Shown: positions 55,041-62,819 of the stretch, in pieces
How positions within the stretch are numbered: position 1 is the stretch's first letter
Layout of the letters: the number at the start of each line of letters is the position of its first letter
DNA from: Pectobacterium colocasium
GTDB taxonomy: Bacteria; Pseudomonadota; Gammaproteobacteria; Enterobacterales; Enterobacteriaceae
Reading direction: 5' to 3'
NCBI RefSeq assembly: GCF_020181655.1
Contig: NZ_CP084032.1
Location: forward strand, 2,666,001-2,730,000
DNA: 64,000 nt
Notes under the pieces: model-generated
Database searches by the model: none
What the model was told of the DNA's origin: nothing
Seen by the model: only the letters and a program-made list of their open reading frames with translations
Position numbers and translations under genes: made by a program

Positions 55041-55076
55041 GCGTTGATGGTAGGCGGGCTTTGCGTTAAAGCCCTG
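55041..55076. repeat. folM 3'-end direct repeat, right copy
   Basis: 35 of 36 bases match the end of folM at 52917-52952, including the TAA stop. Just upstream, the frame reads DTEKISSVDGRRALR, a degraded version of VTGKTLGVDGGRALR. It is therefore a folM C-terminal remnant rather than a chance repeat. No gene starts here. Confidence 0.8.
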
Positions 55077-55175
55077 CCACAAAGACATCGCCGGATATTT
55101 CATGCTATGTCTTCTTCTGTTGCATCTTGCACGGTCGTTAAGTTACGGCCCGTAATGTGGGAACCAACATAAAAA

Positions 55176-56732
55176 TCAGGGACACACGACGTGATTTTCT
55201 TCCTGATTGATTAACAGGCTCTCAATATTTTTTGCTGACAATGAACGATAAAAAAGCCACCCCTGAATTAAGCAACTCGCATCAATTCCTCTGGCAATCG
55301 CTAATTGATCAGCCTCTTCAACGCCTTCAAAAACAATATCTTTCCCCATATCTTTAATGAGTGAACAGATTGCATGCAATATCTTTTCTTTATTCTTGTT
55401 GTCCAGGTTTTTCATTAACGAACCGTCAAGCTTAACTTCATCGAATCTGAAACCGGTAAGCCATGCCAAATTCGAATTCGCCACACCAAAATCATCAATC
55501 GCCAGTTTGATGTTCATTTTTGCTGCATGCTCAGCAAAAAGCTGGATTTCCTTTTGCGATAACTGGCAGCGCTCTGATATTTCCAATTTTATCTGTTCAG
55601 CTTCAACACGATGTAGAGTACACACCTCAATCAATCGGTTGATGAAAGCCGGATCGCTAATCTCATGATCGGTTATATTTATAGACAGCGTCAACTTCCT
55701 GTTTTCATTGAGAACAGCTGCCATCTCTTTTACTGACGTTCTTATTACAAAGTCAGATATTTTTGAATAAAATCCGATTTTTTCTGAAATCTTTATAAAA
55801 ATCTCAGGAGAAACAGAGCCATGTATACCATCACGCCACCTGACTAGCGCCTCAAGAGCCGCTATTTTCCCATCAATAGCGTTCACCATCGGTTGATATT
55901 CAAGAAAAATATCCCCTCTCTTAATGGATTTCTTCAAACGGGATTTCAGCGATTGTCTTTTATCAACAATATTCAAGCAGAAGAAAGTCAGGAACCCACC
56001 CAGCATCAATGCGACCACCATAACAAAAGACAGGAGACCCGGTGTGAGCGACAGCAACCCGCTGCGCGCATTTTGAGCCATCACGCAAAACCGCCATTGG
56101 GGACTACAAAGACTCGTGTTGGCGGTAAATATTTTTCTCAGTAACGGATTACCTGAAGCAACATATTCTTTCGAATTCGATTCAAAATACTTCTGCGATT
56201 TATCCGCTGATGTCATAACGAAATATCCATCCGCCACAGTATTCAATATACTCTCATAGGTTCCTCGCGCGACAAACACCGCAGCATGGCCTTGATAGAG
56301 GCCAATATTGTTATACAGAGTTTTGCTATTATTTTTCACCTCAATAAACACTGGCTTATTATTTTCCGCTTCATTCTTAACAGTAATATACAGCGGAGGG
56401 ATCACCTCTCCCCAAAAGGCACTACAATCAATCCGATTTTCTTTTAAAGAAGCAACATCTTCAATATTGAGATGACGCCATCTTATCATTCTTAATTTTT
56501 CAATGTAATTTGGCGAACAAATATCATCATCAATAGCATTAATATCACCCAATGCAGACAGTGCTTGTTCTGCTAAGATTTCAGTCTGAAAACGTAATTT
56601 TTCAGAACGCAATATTAATTTATTTTCCTGATGATTAACTAATAATTCATTTAATGAAAACAAAAAAGAAAATGAGATAACAACCATCATGAAAATGGTT
56701 GTTGTTATCTTTTTAAATCCTGAAAAACGCAT
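55176..56732 (-). CDS. Membrane EAL-domain cyclic-di-GMP phosphodiesterase (CSS-like sensor)
   Basis: A 518-residue protein. It has TM1 at about 10-28, a periplasmic segment of about 210 residues with paired cysteines (DDICSPNY, DCSAFWGE) like CSS-motif sensors, and TM2 at about 236-258. A C-terminal EAL domain follows, with the signature EALVRW, SINITDHEI, LEISER, AIDDFGVANSN, VKLDGSLM and FEGVEE. Metal and catalytic residues appear intact, so c-di-GMP hydrolysis is likely, tuned by periplasmic redox through the cysteines. The gene is AT-richer than its neighbours, hinting at transfer. Confidence 0.87.
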   Translation of the reverse strand: MRFSGFKKITTTIFMMVVISFSFLFSLNELLVNHQENKLILRSEKLRFQTEILAEQALSALGDINAIDDDICSPNYIEKLRMIRWRHLNIEDVASLKENRIDCSAFWGEVIPPLYITVKNEAENNKPVFIEVKNNSKTLYNNIGLYQGHAAVFVARGTYESILNTVADGYFVMTSADKSQKYFESNSKEYVASGNPLLRKIFTANTSLCSPQWRFCVMAQNARSGLLSLTPGLLSFVMVVALMLGGFLTFFCLNIVDKRQSLKSRLKKSIKRGDIFLEYQPMVNAIDGKIAALEALVRWRDGIHGSVSPEIFIKISEKIGFYSKISDFVIRTSVKEMAAVLNENRKLTLSINITDHEISDPAFINRLIEVCTLHRVEAEQIKLEISERCQLSQKEIQLFAEHAAKMNIKLAIDDFGVANSNLAWLTGFRFDEVKLDGSLMKNLDNKNKEKILHAICSLIKDMGKDIVFEGVEEADQLAIARGIDASCLIQGWLFYRSLSAKNIESLLINQEENHVVCP

Positions 56733-57054
56733 CGCAGTCCAATGTCAGTTAATACTCAAAAGAGCATTTAATCCAGACCAGCGATAGTAACCAGATGAAA
56801 TTTTCGTGTCCAGTTCTTTCAAAAACATGCAATTAAAATTAGCACGTTTTTATAATTCACTTCGGTTAATAAATCAGCCACGTGTTATTAAGAAATATCA
56901 ATTTAAAATCGATAAGTAACCTTTTTATTACATAAAGAAATAACCGACCAGTCACACATTAATGTATTTCATATACATAATACGGATAATTATTGCCCCC
57001 CGTCGCCCACCGATATGCACGCCCCCGAAAGCACGTGCAACAAGATAACAGTAA
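56733..57054. other. AT-rich intergenic region
   Basis: About 322 bp upstream of the EAL gene and downstream of a hypothetical gene. It is strongly AT-rich from 56820 to 56990 and should contain the EAL promoter. I see no further gene, repeat or RNA. Confidence 0.35.
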
Positions 57055-57627
57055 CTATTTCGCCTCTTTTTTCTTCGCCCGAACCTTGCGCTGGTACGCT
57101 TTATTGTCGGCGACATACGCCAGATACGCCGCACGCGTCAGGCCGCCGGTTCGCAGAGCAAAGGCATCGTAGGTGGTATCAGGCGGAAAATCGAACTCGG
57201 CCAAAACCTGTTCCCATGCTTCACGGTGTGAAGGATTGTGTAGTGTTTTATCGTAATCAGGGAAACCGCTACCCGCAAAGCATTCGGCTGATACGCTGCT
57301 ATAAGCGCCATTGTTCATATAGCTACGGCCAGCCCTGAAAACCGTATCCTGGCTGTCTTTATTGATCGAACAGGGCCCCCATGACAGGCGATAATCGCTT
57401 TTCTGGGCGCTGATACTGGAGCCATAGCCAACCGGAAACAGAATGTCCTCTTCCGCCAGCATTTTCGACCCCATATACGCATAGTTACCGCACAGAAAAG
57501 CGTCATCGCAGATAAAATAGCCATCACGAACGGTGATAACATCCCATTCAGGCGACAATGGCGCCAACCCAAAATAAGGGCGTAAGGCTTCCTGCATCCA
57601 GCTGTTTATCTGGTCAATTGGTTTCAT
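57055..57627 (-). CDS. Hypothetical protein
   Basis: A 190-residue protein of unknown function, starting MKPIDQINSWMQEALRPYFG; a TTG 57 nt upstream is an alternative start. No signal peptide or membrane helix. It includes VRDGYFICDDAFLCGNYAYM and a lysine-rich tail (KVRAKKKEAK). It ends 322 bp from the EAL gene and is divergent from rstA, sharing the promoter region with a PhoP-like box. Family not recognised; codon use looks native. Confidence 0.6.
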   Translation of the reverse strand: MKPIDQINSWMQEALRPYFGLAPLSPEWDVITVRDGYFICDDAFLCGNYAYMGSKMLAEEDILFPVGYGSSISAQKSDYRLSWGPCSINKDSQDTVFRAGRSYMNNGAYSSVSAECFAGSGFPDYDKTLHNPSHREAWEQVLAEFDFPPDTTYDAFALRTGGLTRAAYLAYVADNKAYQRKVRAKKKEAK

Positions 57628-57750
57628 CTTCAGCGCAGTTCCCTGTGGAATAATCGGTAACGGTGGCGTGGCCGTTCTCGGCAAACAACGAGATTCCGCT
57701 GCGATATCGCCTAAAAAAACCTGCTCCGCAGCTTATCTAATTCGGTCAAG

Positions 57751-57767
57751 TAAACAAACACTTAACA
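57751..57767 (-). promoter_or_regulatory. PhoP-box-like repeat upstream of rstA
   Basis: TAAACA-AACAC-TTAACA, read on the reverse strand, is TGTTAA-GTGTT-TGTTTA, close to the PhoP consensus (T/G)GTTTA-N5-(T/G)GTTTA. rstA of E. coli and Salmonella is a PhoP target, so the site fits. It is 81 bp before the start codon, but in the opposite orientation to the common one. Confidence 0.5.
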
Positions 57768-57847
57768 CCCATTTACGCTTCATTTCTCGTTTATCGCCTA
57801 TCATCAGGCTATGCTATCAGGAATGAGATGGGGATGACGTAGATACC

Positions 57848-58585
57848 ATGCATAAGATTGTTTTTATAGAAGATGATACCGAGGTAGGGAAATTGATCGC
57901 GGCCTACCTCGGCAAGCATGACATTGATGTTCAGGTTGAAGCGCGCGGCGATCAGGCATTGGCCTTTATTGAACAACAGCAGCCCGACCTTGTGCTGTTG
58001 GACATCATGCTGCCCGGCAAAGACGGCATGACAATCTGTCGGGAATTGCGGCCACAGTACAGCGGCCCGATTGTGCTGCTGACGTCGCTGGACAGCGATA
58101 TGAATCATATTCTGGCGCTGGAAATGGGTGCCGATGACTACATTCTGAAAACCACACCACCCGCCGTGTTGCTCGCTCGTCTGCGTTTGCATTTACGCCA
58201 GTACGCCACTGCGCCACAGGCTGTAGCGGAAAAAGCCGCACCCGCCGCATTGCAGGTGCACAAATCCCTGCACTTCGGCCTGCTCTGTATCGATCCGGTT
58301 AATCGGGAAGTGACGTTAGGGCAAGAGCACATCGTGTTATCCACCGCAGATTTCGATCTGCTTTGGCAACTGGCGACCCACGCCGGCCACATCATGGATC
58401 GGGATGCACTGCTGAAAAACCTGCGCGGCGTCACCTACGATGGTATGGATCGCAGCATTGACGTTGCAATTTCCCGCCTGCGTAAAAAACTGTACGACAA
58501 CCCGCTGGAGCCGTTCCGTATCAAAACGGTGCGCAACAAAGGCTACCTGTTCGCCCCTAATACCTGGGAGAGCATCACGCTATGA
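57848..58585 (+). CDS. rstA: OmpR-family response regulator RstA
   Basis: A 245-residue regulator closely matching E. coli RstA. The receiver has KIVFIEDDTEVGKLIAAYL, LLDIMLPGKDGMTICREL (phospho-Asp) and LTSLDSDMNHILALEMGADD; the C-terminal winged helix has STADFDLLWQLATHAGHIMD and DVAISRLRKKL. A linker rich in Ala (about 119-135) replaces the E. coli linker. It acts with RstB and probably binds the RstA box upstream of asr, 2 kb downstream. It overlaps rstB by 4 nt. Confidence 0.93.
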   Translation: MHKIVFIEDDTEVGKLIAAYLGKHDIDVQVEARGDQALAFIEQQQPDLVLLDIMLPGKDGMTICRELRPQYSGPIVLLTSLDSDMNHILALEMGADDYILKTTPPAVLLARLRLHLRQYATAPQAVAEKAAPAALQVHKSLHFGLLCIDPVNREVTLGQEHIVLSTADFDLLWQLATHAGHIMDRDALLKNLRGVTYDGMDRSIDVAISRLRKKLYDNPLEPFRIKTVRNKGYLFAPNTWESITL

Positions 58586-59895
58586 GAAAGCTGTTCGTCC
58601 AGTTTTTTCTATTGCTGTTCGCCTGCTTTGTCGTCATGACGCTACTGGTCGGGCTGGTCTATAAAGTCACGGCCGAACGCGCTGGCCGCCAGTCCATGGA
58701 TGACCTGATGAAAAGCTCGCTGTATCTCATTCGTAATGAACTGCGCGCGATTCCGCCCCGCGACTGGCATAAAACGATCAACCAACTTGATTTAAACCTG
58801 TCGTTCAAACTGCACATCGAACCGGTGAGCAAATATGCGCTGAGCCCCAAGAATCGTCAGCGCCTGAATGAGGGGGAAATTATCGCGCTGGATGATGAAT
58901 ATACGTTTATCCAACGCATCCCTCGCAGCCACTATGTTCTCGCCGTCGGCCCTATTCCCTATCTGTTCTTCCTGCACGAAATGCGGCTGCTGGATTTACT
59001 GCTGGTGATGCTGATTGGGCTGTCGCTGGCGCTGCCGGTTTTCTTATGGATGCGGCCACACTGGCAGGCGATGTTAAAACTGGAGAATGCCGCGCAGCGC
59101 CTGGGGGATGGTCATCTGGAGGAGCGTATTCACTTCGATAGCACTTCCAGCCTGTTCCGGCTTGGCATCGCCTTCAACCGCATGGCGGATAATCTGAACC
59201 AGCTCATCAACAGTAAAAAGCAGCTGATTGATAATATTGCCCACGAGCTGCGTACGCCGTTGGTCAGGCTGCGCTATCGGCTAGCCATGAGCGACAACCT
59301 GACGGAAGACGAGCAGCAGGCGTTAAACCGGGATATTGGTCAGCTTGAAGCGCTCATTGACGAGCTGCTGACCTATGCCAGACTCGACCGTCCGCAGGTG
59401 ACGTTACACCTTACCAATATTGATATTCCTGCGTGGTTACAGGCAAAAATTGACGATTTTCGGCTGATCCACCCTGATAAACAGATTTCGCTGGAGATGC
59501 CCCATTCAGCGCAAATTGGCGCACTCGATCTGCGCCTGATGGAGCGGGTTCTGAATAACCTGGTCGGTAACGGATTACGCTTCTGCCACAACCGATTACA
59601 CATCAGCCTGACATCCAACGCTGAGCATATCGCCTGTCTGCAAGTCGAAGATGACGGCCCTGGCATTGCCCCCGAAAGCCGGGAAAGCGTTTTTGAACCG
59701 TTTATCCGTCTGGAAGCCGGTATCGAGCATAGCAGCGGCGGGTGTGGGCTCGGGCTGGCCATTGTTCATGCTATCGCTCGGGCTTACGAGGGCAGTATTA
59801 CCGTGGACGAAAGCCCGCTCGGCGGCGCGCGCTTCCGCTTTTGCTGGCCAGTAAAAACCACGACAGCGCAGGCTGCCATCACCAGTCAGCACTAG
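58582..59895 (+). CDS. rstB: Sensor histidine kinase RstB
   Basis: A 437-residue kinase. It has TM1 at about residues 5-27, a periplasmic domain of about 105 residues, TM2 at about 135-155, HAMP, the H-box in DNIAHELRTPLVRLRYRL, and an HATPase domain (NLVGNGLRFC, VEDDGPGIA, SSGGCGLGLAIVHAIARAYE). It phosphorylates RstA. Length matches E. coli RstB (433). Translation is coupled to rstA by a 4-nt overlap. Confidence 0.93.
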   Translation: MRKLFVQFFLLLFACFVVMTLLVGLVYKVTAERAGRQSMDDLMKSSLYLIRNELRAIPPRDWHKTINQLDLNLSFKLHIEPVSKYALSPKNRQRLNEGEIIALDDEYTFIQRIPRSHYVLAVGPIPYLFFLHEMRLLDLLLVMLIGLSLALPVFLWMRPHWQAMLKLENAAQRLGDGHLEERIHFDSTSSLFRLGIAFNRMADNLNQLINSKKQLIDNIAHELRTPLVRLRYRLAMSDNLTEDEQQALNRDIGQLEALIDELLTYARLDRPQVTLHLTNIDIPAWLQAKIDDFRLIHPDKQISLEMPHSAQIGALDLRLMERVLNNLVGNGLRFCHNRLHISLTSNAEHIACLQVEDDGPGIAPESRESVFEPFIRLEAGIEHSSGGCGLGLAIVHAIARAYEGSITVDESPLGGARFRFCWPVKTTTAQAAITSQH

Positions 59896-59953
59896 CACCG
59901 AGGCGGCGGTAACCCCGCCGTTTTTCTTCAGTTCCCCTCGTTTTCCTGGCTTG

Positions 59954-59967
59954 TACATTAGGTTACA
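59954..59967 (+). promoter_or_regulatory. RstA box upstream of asr
   Basis: TACATTAGGTTACA matches the RstA consensus TACATNTNGTTACA at all but one fixed position. It lies 120 bp before the asr start codon; E. coli asr is an RstA target. Confidence 0.75.
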
Positions 59968-60073
59968 CGCCGAAACCAATTACTCACTGAAGCCGCTCTC
60001 TGTTTCTCCTATTCTCTCTTCACCGGCCCAACCGAGGGCTACGAAACGTGAATGAGATAACGAGGAAATGATG

Positions 60074-60430
60074 ATGAATAAAGTATTAGTTATGATCGCA
60101 GGTGCGGCACTGGGTCTGTCCTCTGTAGCGTTTGCCGCGGATACCGTAACCAGCACGCCTGCTCAGCCTATGGCGACCACGTCTGCTCCGGCTAAAGCCG
60201 TTCACCATAAAAAACAGGTGAAAAAAGCGAAACCTGCCGCTGAACAAAAAGCGCAGGCTGCCAAAAAACACGTGAAGAAAGCTAAACCAGCCCCTGCACA
60301 GAAAGCGCAGGCTGCCAAGAAACACGTGAAGAAAGCGAAACCAGCCCCTGCGCAGAAAGCGCAGGCTGCCAAGAAACACGTGAAGAAAGCAAAAACTGCA
60401 AAACCTGCTGATACTACGCCAGCAGCGTAA
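60074..60430 (+). CDS. asr: Acid shock protein Asr
   Basis: Encodes about 118 residues. ATG at 60074 lies 7 nt after GAGGA; two ATGs 3 and 6 nt earlier are in frame but too close. A signal peptide to AFA is followed by a lysine/alanine-rich region with an 18-residue repeat, [18 protein letters not shown], in about three copies. This matches periplasmic Asr, a highly basic protein made at low pH. An RstA box lies upstream and a terminator downstream. Confidence 0.92.
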   Translation: MNKVLVMIAGAALGLSSVAFAADTVTSTPAQPMATTSAPAKAVHHKKQVKKAKPAAEQKAQAAKKHVKKAKPAPAQKAQAAKKHVKKAKPAPAQKAQAAKKHVKKAKTAKPADTTPAA

Positions 60431-60443
60431 TTGGTAAGCATCC

Positions 60444-60471
60444 ACGCCTTCCGATAAGAAGGCGTCGTTTT
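60444..60471 (+). terminator. Terminator after asr
   Basis: ACGCCTTC (60444-60451) pairs with GAAGGCGT (60458-60465), followed by CGTTTT. A second hairpin, AAACACCCGG/CCGGGTGTTT (60529-60552), lies between asr and the YdgU-like ORF. Confidence 0.75.
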
Positions 60472-60573
60472 CGGCCAGTCCTGACTTGAATCACATCGCT
60501 AAGGGCTGACCACAATAAAACCACGAACAAACACCCGGTTTACCGGGTGTTTATTTCATCGGGGGATAGGAAA

Positions 60574-60654
60574 ATGATGCGTCGTTACTCATTTGAAATT
60601 ATGTTATCCCTCGTTTTGCTCTGTGGCATTATCACCCTGAGTTTTTTTCTCTAG
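60574..60654 (+). CDS. ydgU: Small membrane protein, YdgU-like
   Basis: A 26-codon ORF too short for most gene callers. MMRRYSFEIMLSLVLLCGII is followed by TLSFFL, a single hydrophobic helix after a basic start. A purine-rich GGGGGATAGGAAA precedes the two ATGs (60574 and 60577). In E. coli ydgU (about 27 residues) lies between asr and ydgD, the same order as here. The name rests on position, size and hydrophobicity; function unknown. Confidence 0.6.
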   Translation: MMRRYSFEIMLSLVLLCGIITLSFFL

Positions 60655-60882
60655 TCCATAATGCTTCTGCATTGCGCAGTGATGAATAAAGCTCACCAGA
60701 TTAAAGAACGTTACAAGCAATAATGCGCGATATGATATTTGTTCGCCTGACGACGTTAAAGAATAAACCATAAAATTTCAAATAGTTACGAATCCAGCCA
60801 AACAAAAATTCCAGAATAATAAAGTTTTATCATTCAGCGCCGTTTATATCCTTACACTCCGGGCAATACCGAGAACGTCATA

Positions 60883-61182
60883 ATGAAAAAAATCCTGCCA
60901 ATATCTGCCCTAGCGATCTGCCTTATGGCTGCTACATCGTATACCTTCGCCTCCTCTTCATCGACGGGCGTCATCCGCTTTGTGGGTGCCATCGTCGAGC
61001 CCGTTTGTAATGTGACGACACAGGCAAGTAATGTGGCCGTCAGTTGCGAACGACAGGGGGAAGTACAAACGCTACAAATGAAAAGCGGTGCACAATACGC
61101 GGTGTTACCACAAGGCATCGGTTCTGTGAGCGCGAAAAGCGTGAGTTCACATGCGCGTATCGTGATCGTCAGCTACGAATAA
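60883..61182 (+). CDS. Small exported fimbrial-like protein
   Basis: A 99-residue protein with a signal peptide ending near TSYTFA and the segment GVIRFVGAIVEPVCNV, which matches the start of type 1 fimbrial subunits (HFxGxIVxxxC). A second Cys (VSCERQ) may form a disulphide. It is shorter than pilins (about 150-180 residues) and lacks the C-terminal penultimate Tyr, although it ends SYE. No usher or chaperone genes are nearby. It may be a decayed or specialised pilin relative. Confidence 0.65.
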   Translation: MKKILPISALAICLMAATSYTFASSSSTGVIRFVGAIVEPVCNVTTQASNVAVSCERQGEVQTLQMKSGAQYAVLPQGIGSVSAKSVSSHARIVIVSYE

Positions 61183-61241
61183 GCGTGATGACACCACGAG
61201 ATGCCGTTTGCTGATGCAAAAACGCTACGCCACAGAAAATC

Positions 61242-61275
61242 GTGGCATAGCGTTTGAAGTGGCATAGCGTTTGAA
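61242..61275. repeat. Exact 17-bp tandem duplication
   Basis: GTGGCATAGCGTTTGAA occurs twice in direct succession (61242-61258 and 61259-61275) in the gap before the ydgD-like gene. Probably replication slippage. Confidence 0.8.
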
Positions 61276-61483
61276 ATAGTGGGACACCGTGAAGCACGCC
61301 GCAGAAGCCATTTTGCCGCTCGGTCACCCTCCTCCTGCCACCGCCCAGTGATGTCACGCACCGTCTTTTACACTCAATAACACTTTAATTTTCAGTCCCT
61401 CACCAACAAATACATCTATAGTTAATCCAACACGCTATATTTAGCGCCTCAAGATGACGTTTATCATAAGGTTTATTCACTAC

Positions 61484-62305
61484 ATGCGCATATCAGCCTG
61501 GTTGTTATGTTCATTATCATTTATCTCACCGCTAAGTTGGGCTGAGTCTTCACCAACCGATACCGACGCACAGAAGCAGCAACAAATCTTATTTTTCAAC
61601 CACGACGATCGGGATATTGTTCCTGATACGGCAGTCTGGCCGTGGCAAGCTATTGGGCAGTTGGAAACCGCCAGCGGGAACCTCTGCACTGCGACGCTGA
61701 TTTCCCCCCATCTGGCGCTGACGGCTGGGCATTGCGTCGTCACGCCACCGAAAGGCGAGATCGATAAACCGGTCGCGCTGCGCTTTCTGGCGACAGAAAA
61801 TGGCTGGCGTTACGAAACGACGGAAGTTGAAGCGCTGGCGAATAAAACACTCGCCAAAAAATTGAAAGCCGACGGCGAAGGATGGATCGTGCCACCTTCC
61901 GCAGCACCACTGGATTATGCCCTGATTCGGCTAAAGCAAACGCCGCCGGGGATTCGCCCGCTTCCGCTCTGGCAAGGCAGTCGTCAGGAATTGATGCAGG
62001 CGTTGAAAGATAACGGTCAGCGCGTCACGCAAGCTGGTTACCCGGAAGATCATCAGGAGACGCTGTATCGCCACCAAAACTGTGTGATCACGGGCTGGGT
62101 TCACACCGCCGTGATGGCACACCAGTGCGATACGCTGCCGGGTGATAGCGGTTCCCCCCTCATGCTGAATTCAGCGGCAGGCTGGGTGCTCATGGGCATT
62201 CAAAGCTCTGCGCCCGATGCCAGTGAGCGCGATCGGGCCGATAATCGTGCCGTTTCCGTTACCGCGATTCGTCAGCAGTTAGAAACATTGGCAAAACAAC
62301 GCTAA
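61484..62305 (+). CDS. ydgD: Periplasmic trypsin-like serine protease
   Basis: A 273-residue protease (S1/V8-like). The start at 61484 (MRISAWLLCSLSFISPLSWA) is placed at the signal peptide; an ATG 30 nt earlier is in frame. The catalytic His is in LALTAGHCVV, the Ser in CDTLPGDSGSPLM, and Asp is probably in LDYALIRL. Similarity to E. coli YdgD is high (GQLETASGNLCTATLI, TQAGYPEDHQETLYRHQNC), and in E. coli it also follows asr and ydgU. It may process Asr, but that is inferred from order. Confidence 0.88.
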   Translation: MRISAWLLCSLSFISPLSWAESSPTDTDAQKQQQILFFNHDDRDIVPDTAVWPWQAIGQLETASGNLCTATLISPHLALTAGHCVVTPPKGEIDKPVALRFLATENGWRYETTEVEALANKTLAKKLKADGEGWIVPPSAAPLDYALIRLKQTPPGIRPLPLWQGSRQELMQALKDNGQRVTQAGYPEDHQETLYRHQNCVITGWVHTAVMAHQCDTLPGDSGSPLMLNSAAGWVLMGIQSSAPDASERDRADNRAVSVTAIRQQLETLAKQR

Positions 62306-62819
62306 CTCCCCCGTCATAGACGCACAACCGCCAGGCAAAAACTGTTAATTCAGGGAGAGTCTGGCGTCAATCACTTCCCCTCAGCAGCATGGTATAAAAA
62401 AATATCTGTTCTATTCTTATCAGAGATATAGGTTAATCCTCCATATTGTTACTGTAACAAGTGATTCAGCTCACTAAACGCGGCCAACGTACATGTCACT
62501 TGAAGTATGAGGAGTATATCAGGATGTTATTTTTATCTTATGGAACATGTCATTTCTTATAATTAGATTCTCATTTATTCGCAGAGCATTTTCTCGGCTA
62601 AACCCTTTATCTGCACTCGCAAGTTATCGGAAAATATCATAAATTCATATCGTGCATTGAAAACCGAAAACATGATTTAAGACAAAAAACGTCGAAACCT
62701 TAACGGAAAGATAAAGGTAGTATAATAAGTTACCTCAATTTTTAGCCTCTATGTTATTGTGTCACCGTTAAATTAAATTGATGTCGTCGCGATTATTATT
62801 GCGAAAAGGAAGAGTCTAC
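62306..62819. other. Intergenic region between ydgD and the GAF-EAL gene
   Basis: 514 bp, mostly AT-rich. It contains a truncated ERIC-like repeat (62459-62519) and presumably the promoter of the GAF-EAL gene. A 12-codon ORF after an AGGAG at 62509-62513 is too short to support. GAAAAGGAAGAG is the ribosome-binding region of the following gene. Confidence 0.4.
62459..62519. repeat. Truncated ERIC-like repeat, reverse orientation
   Basis: AAGTGATTCAGCTCACTAAA through CCAACGTACATGTCACTTGA and GGAGTATAT is the reverse complement of the left half of the elements at 15253 and 21245. The right half is absent. Confidence 0.65.

Noticed and set aside
60086..60445. Two long reverse ORFs over asr
   Set aside because: They are shadows of the repetitive, lysine/alanine-rich asr gene; asr has the signal peptide, ribosome-binding site and synteny.
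62509..62572. 12-codon ORF after an AGGAG
   Set aside because: Too short and overlapping the end of the ERIC-like repeat, which supplies the purine-rich run by chance.
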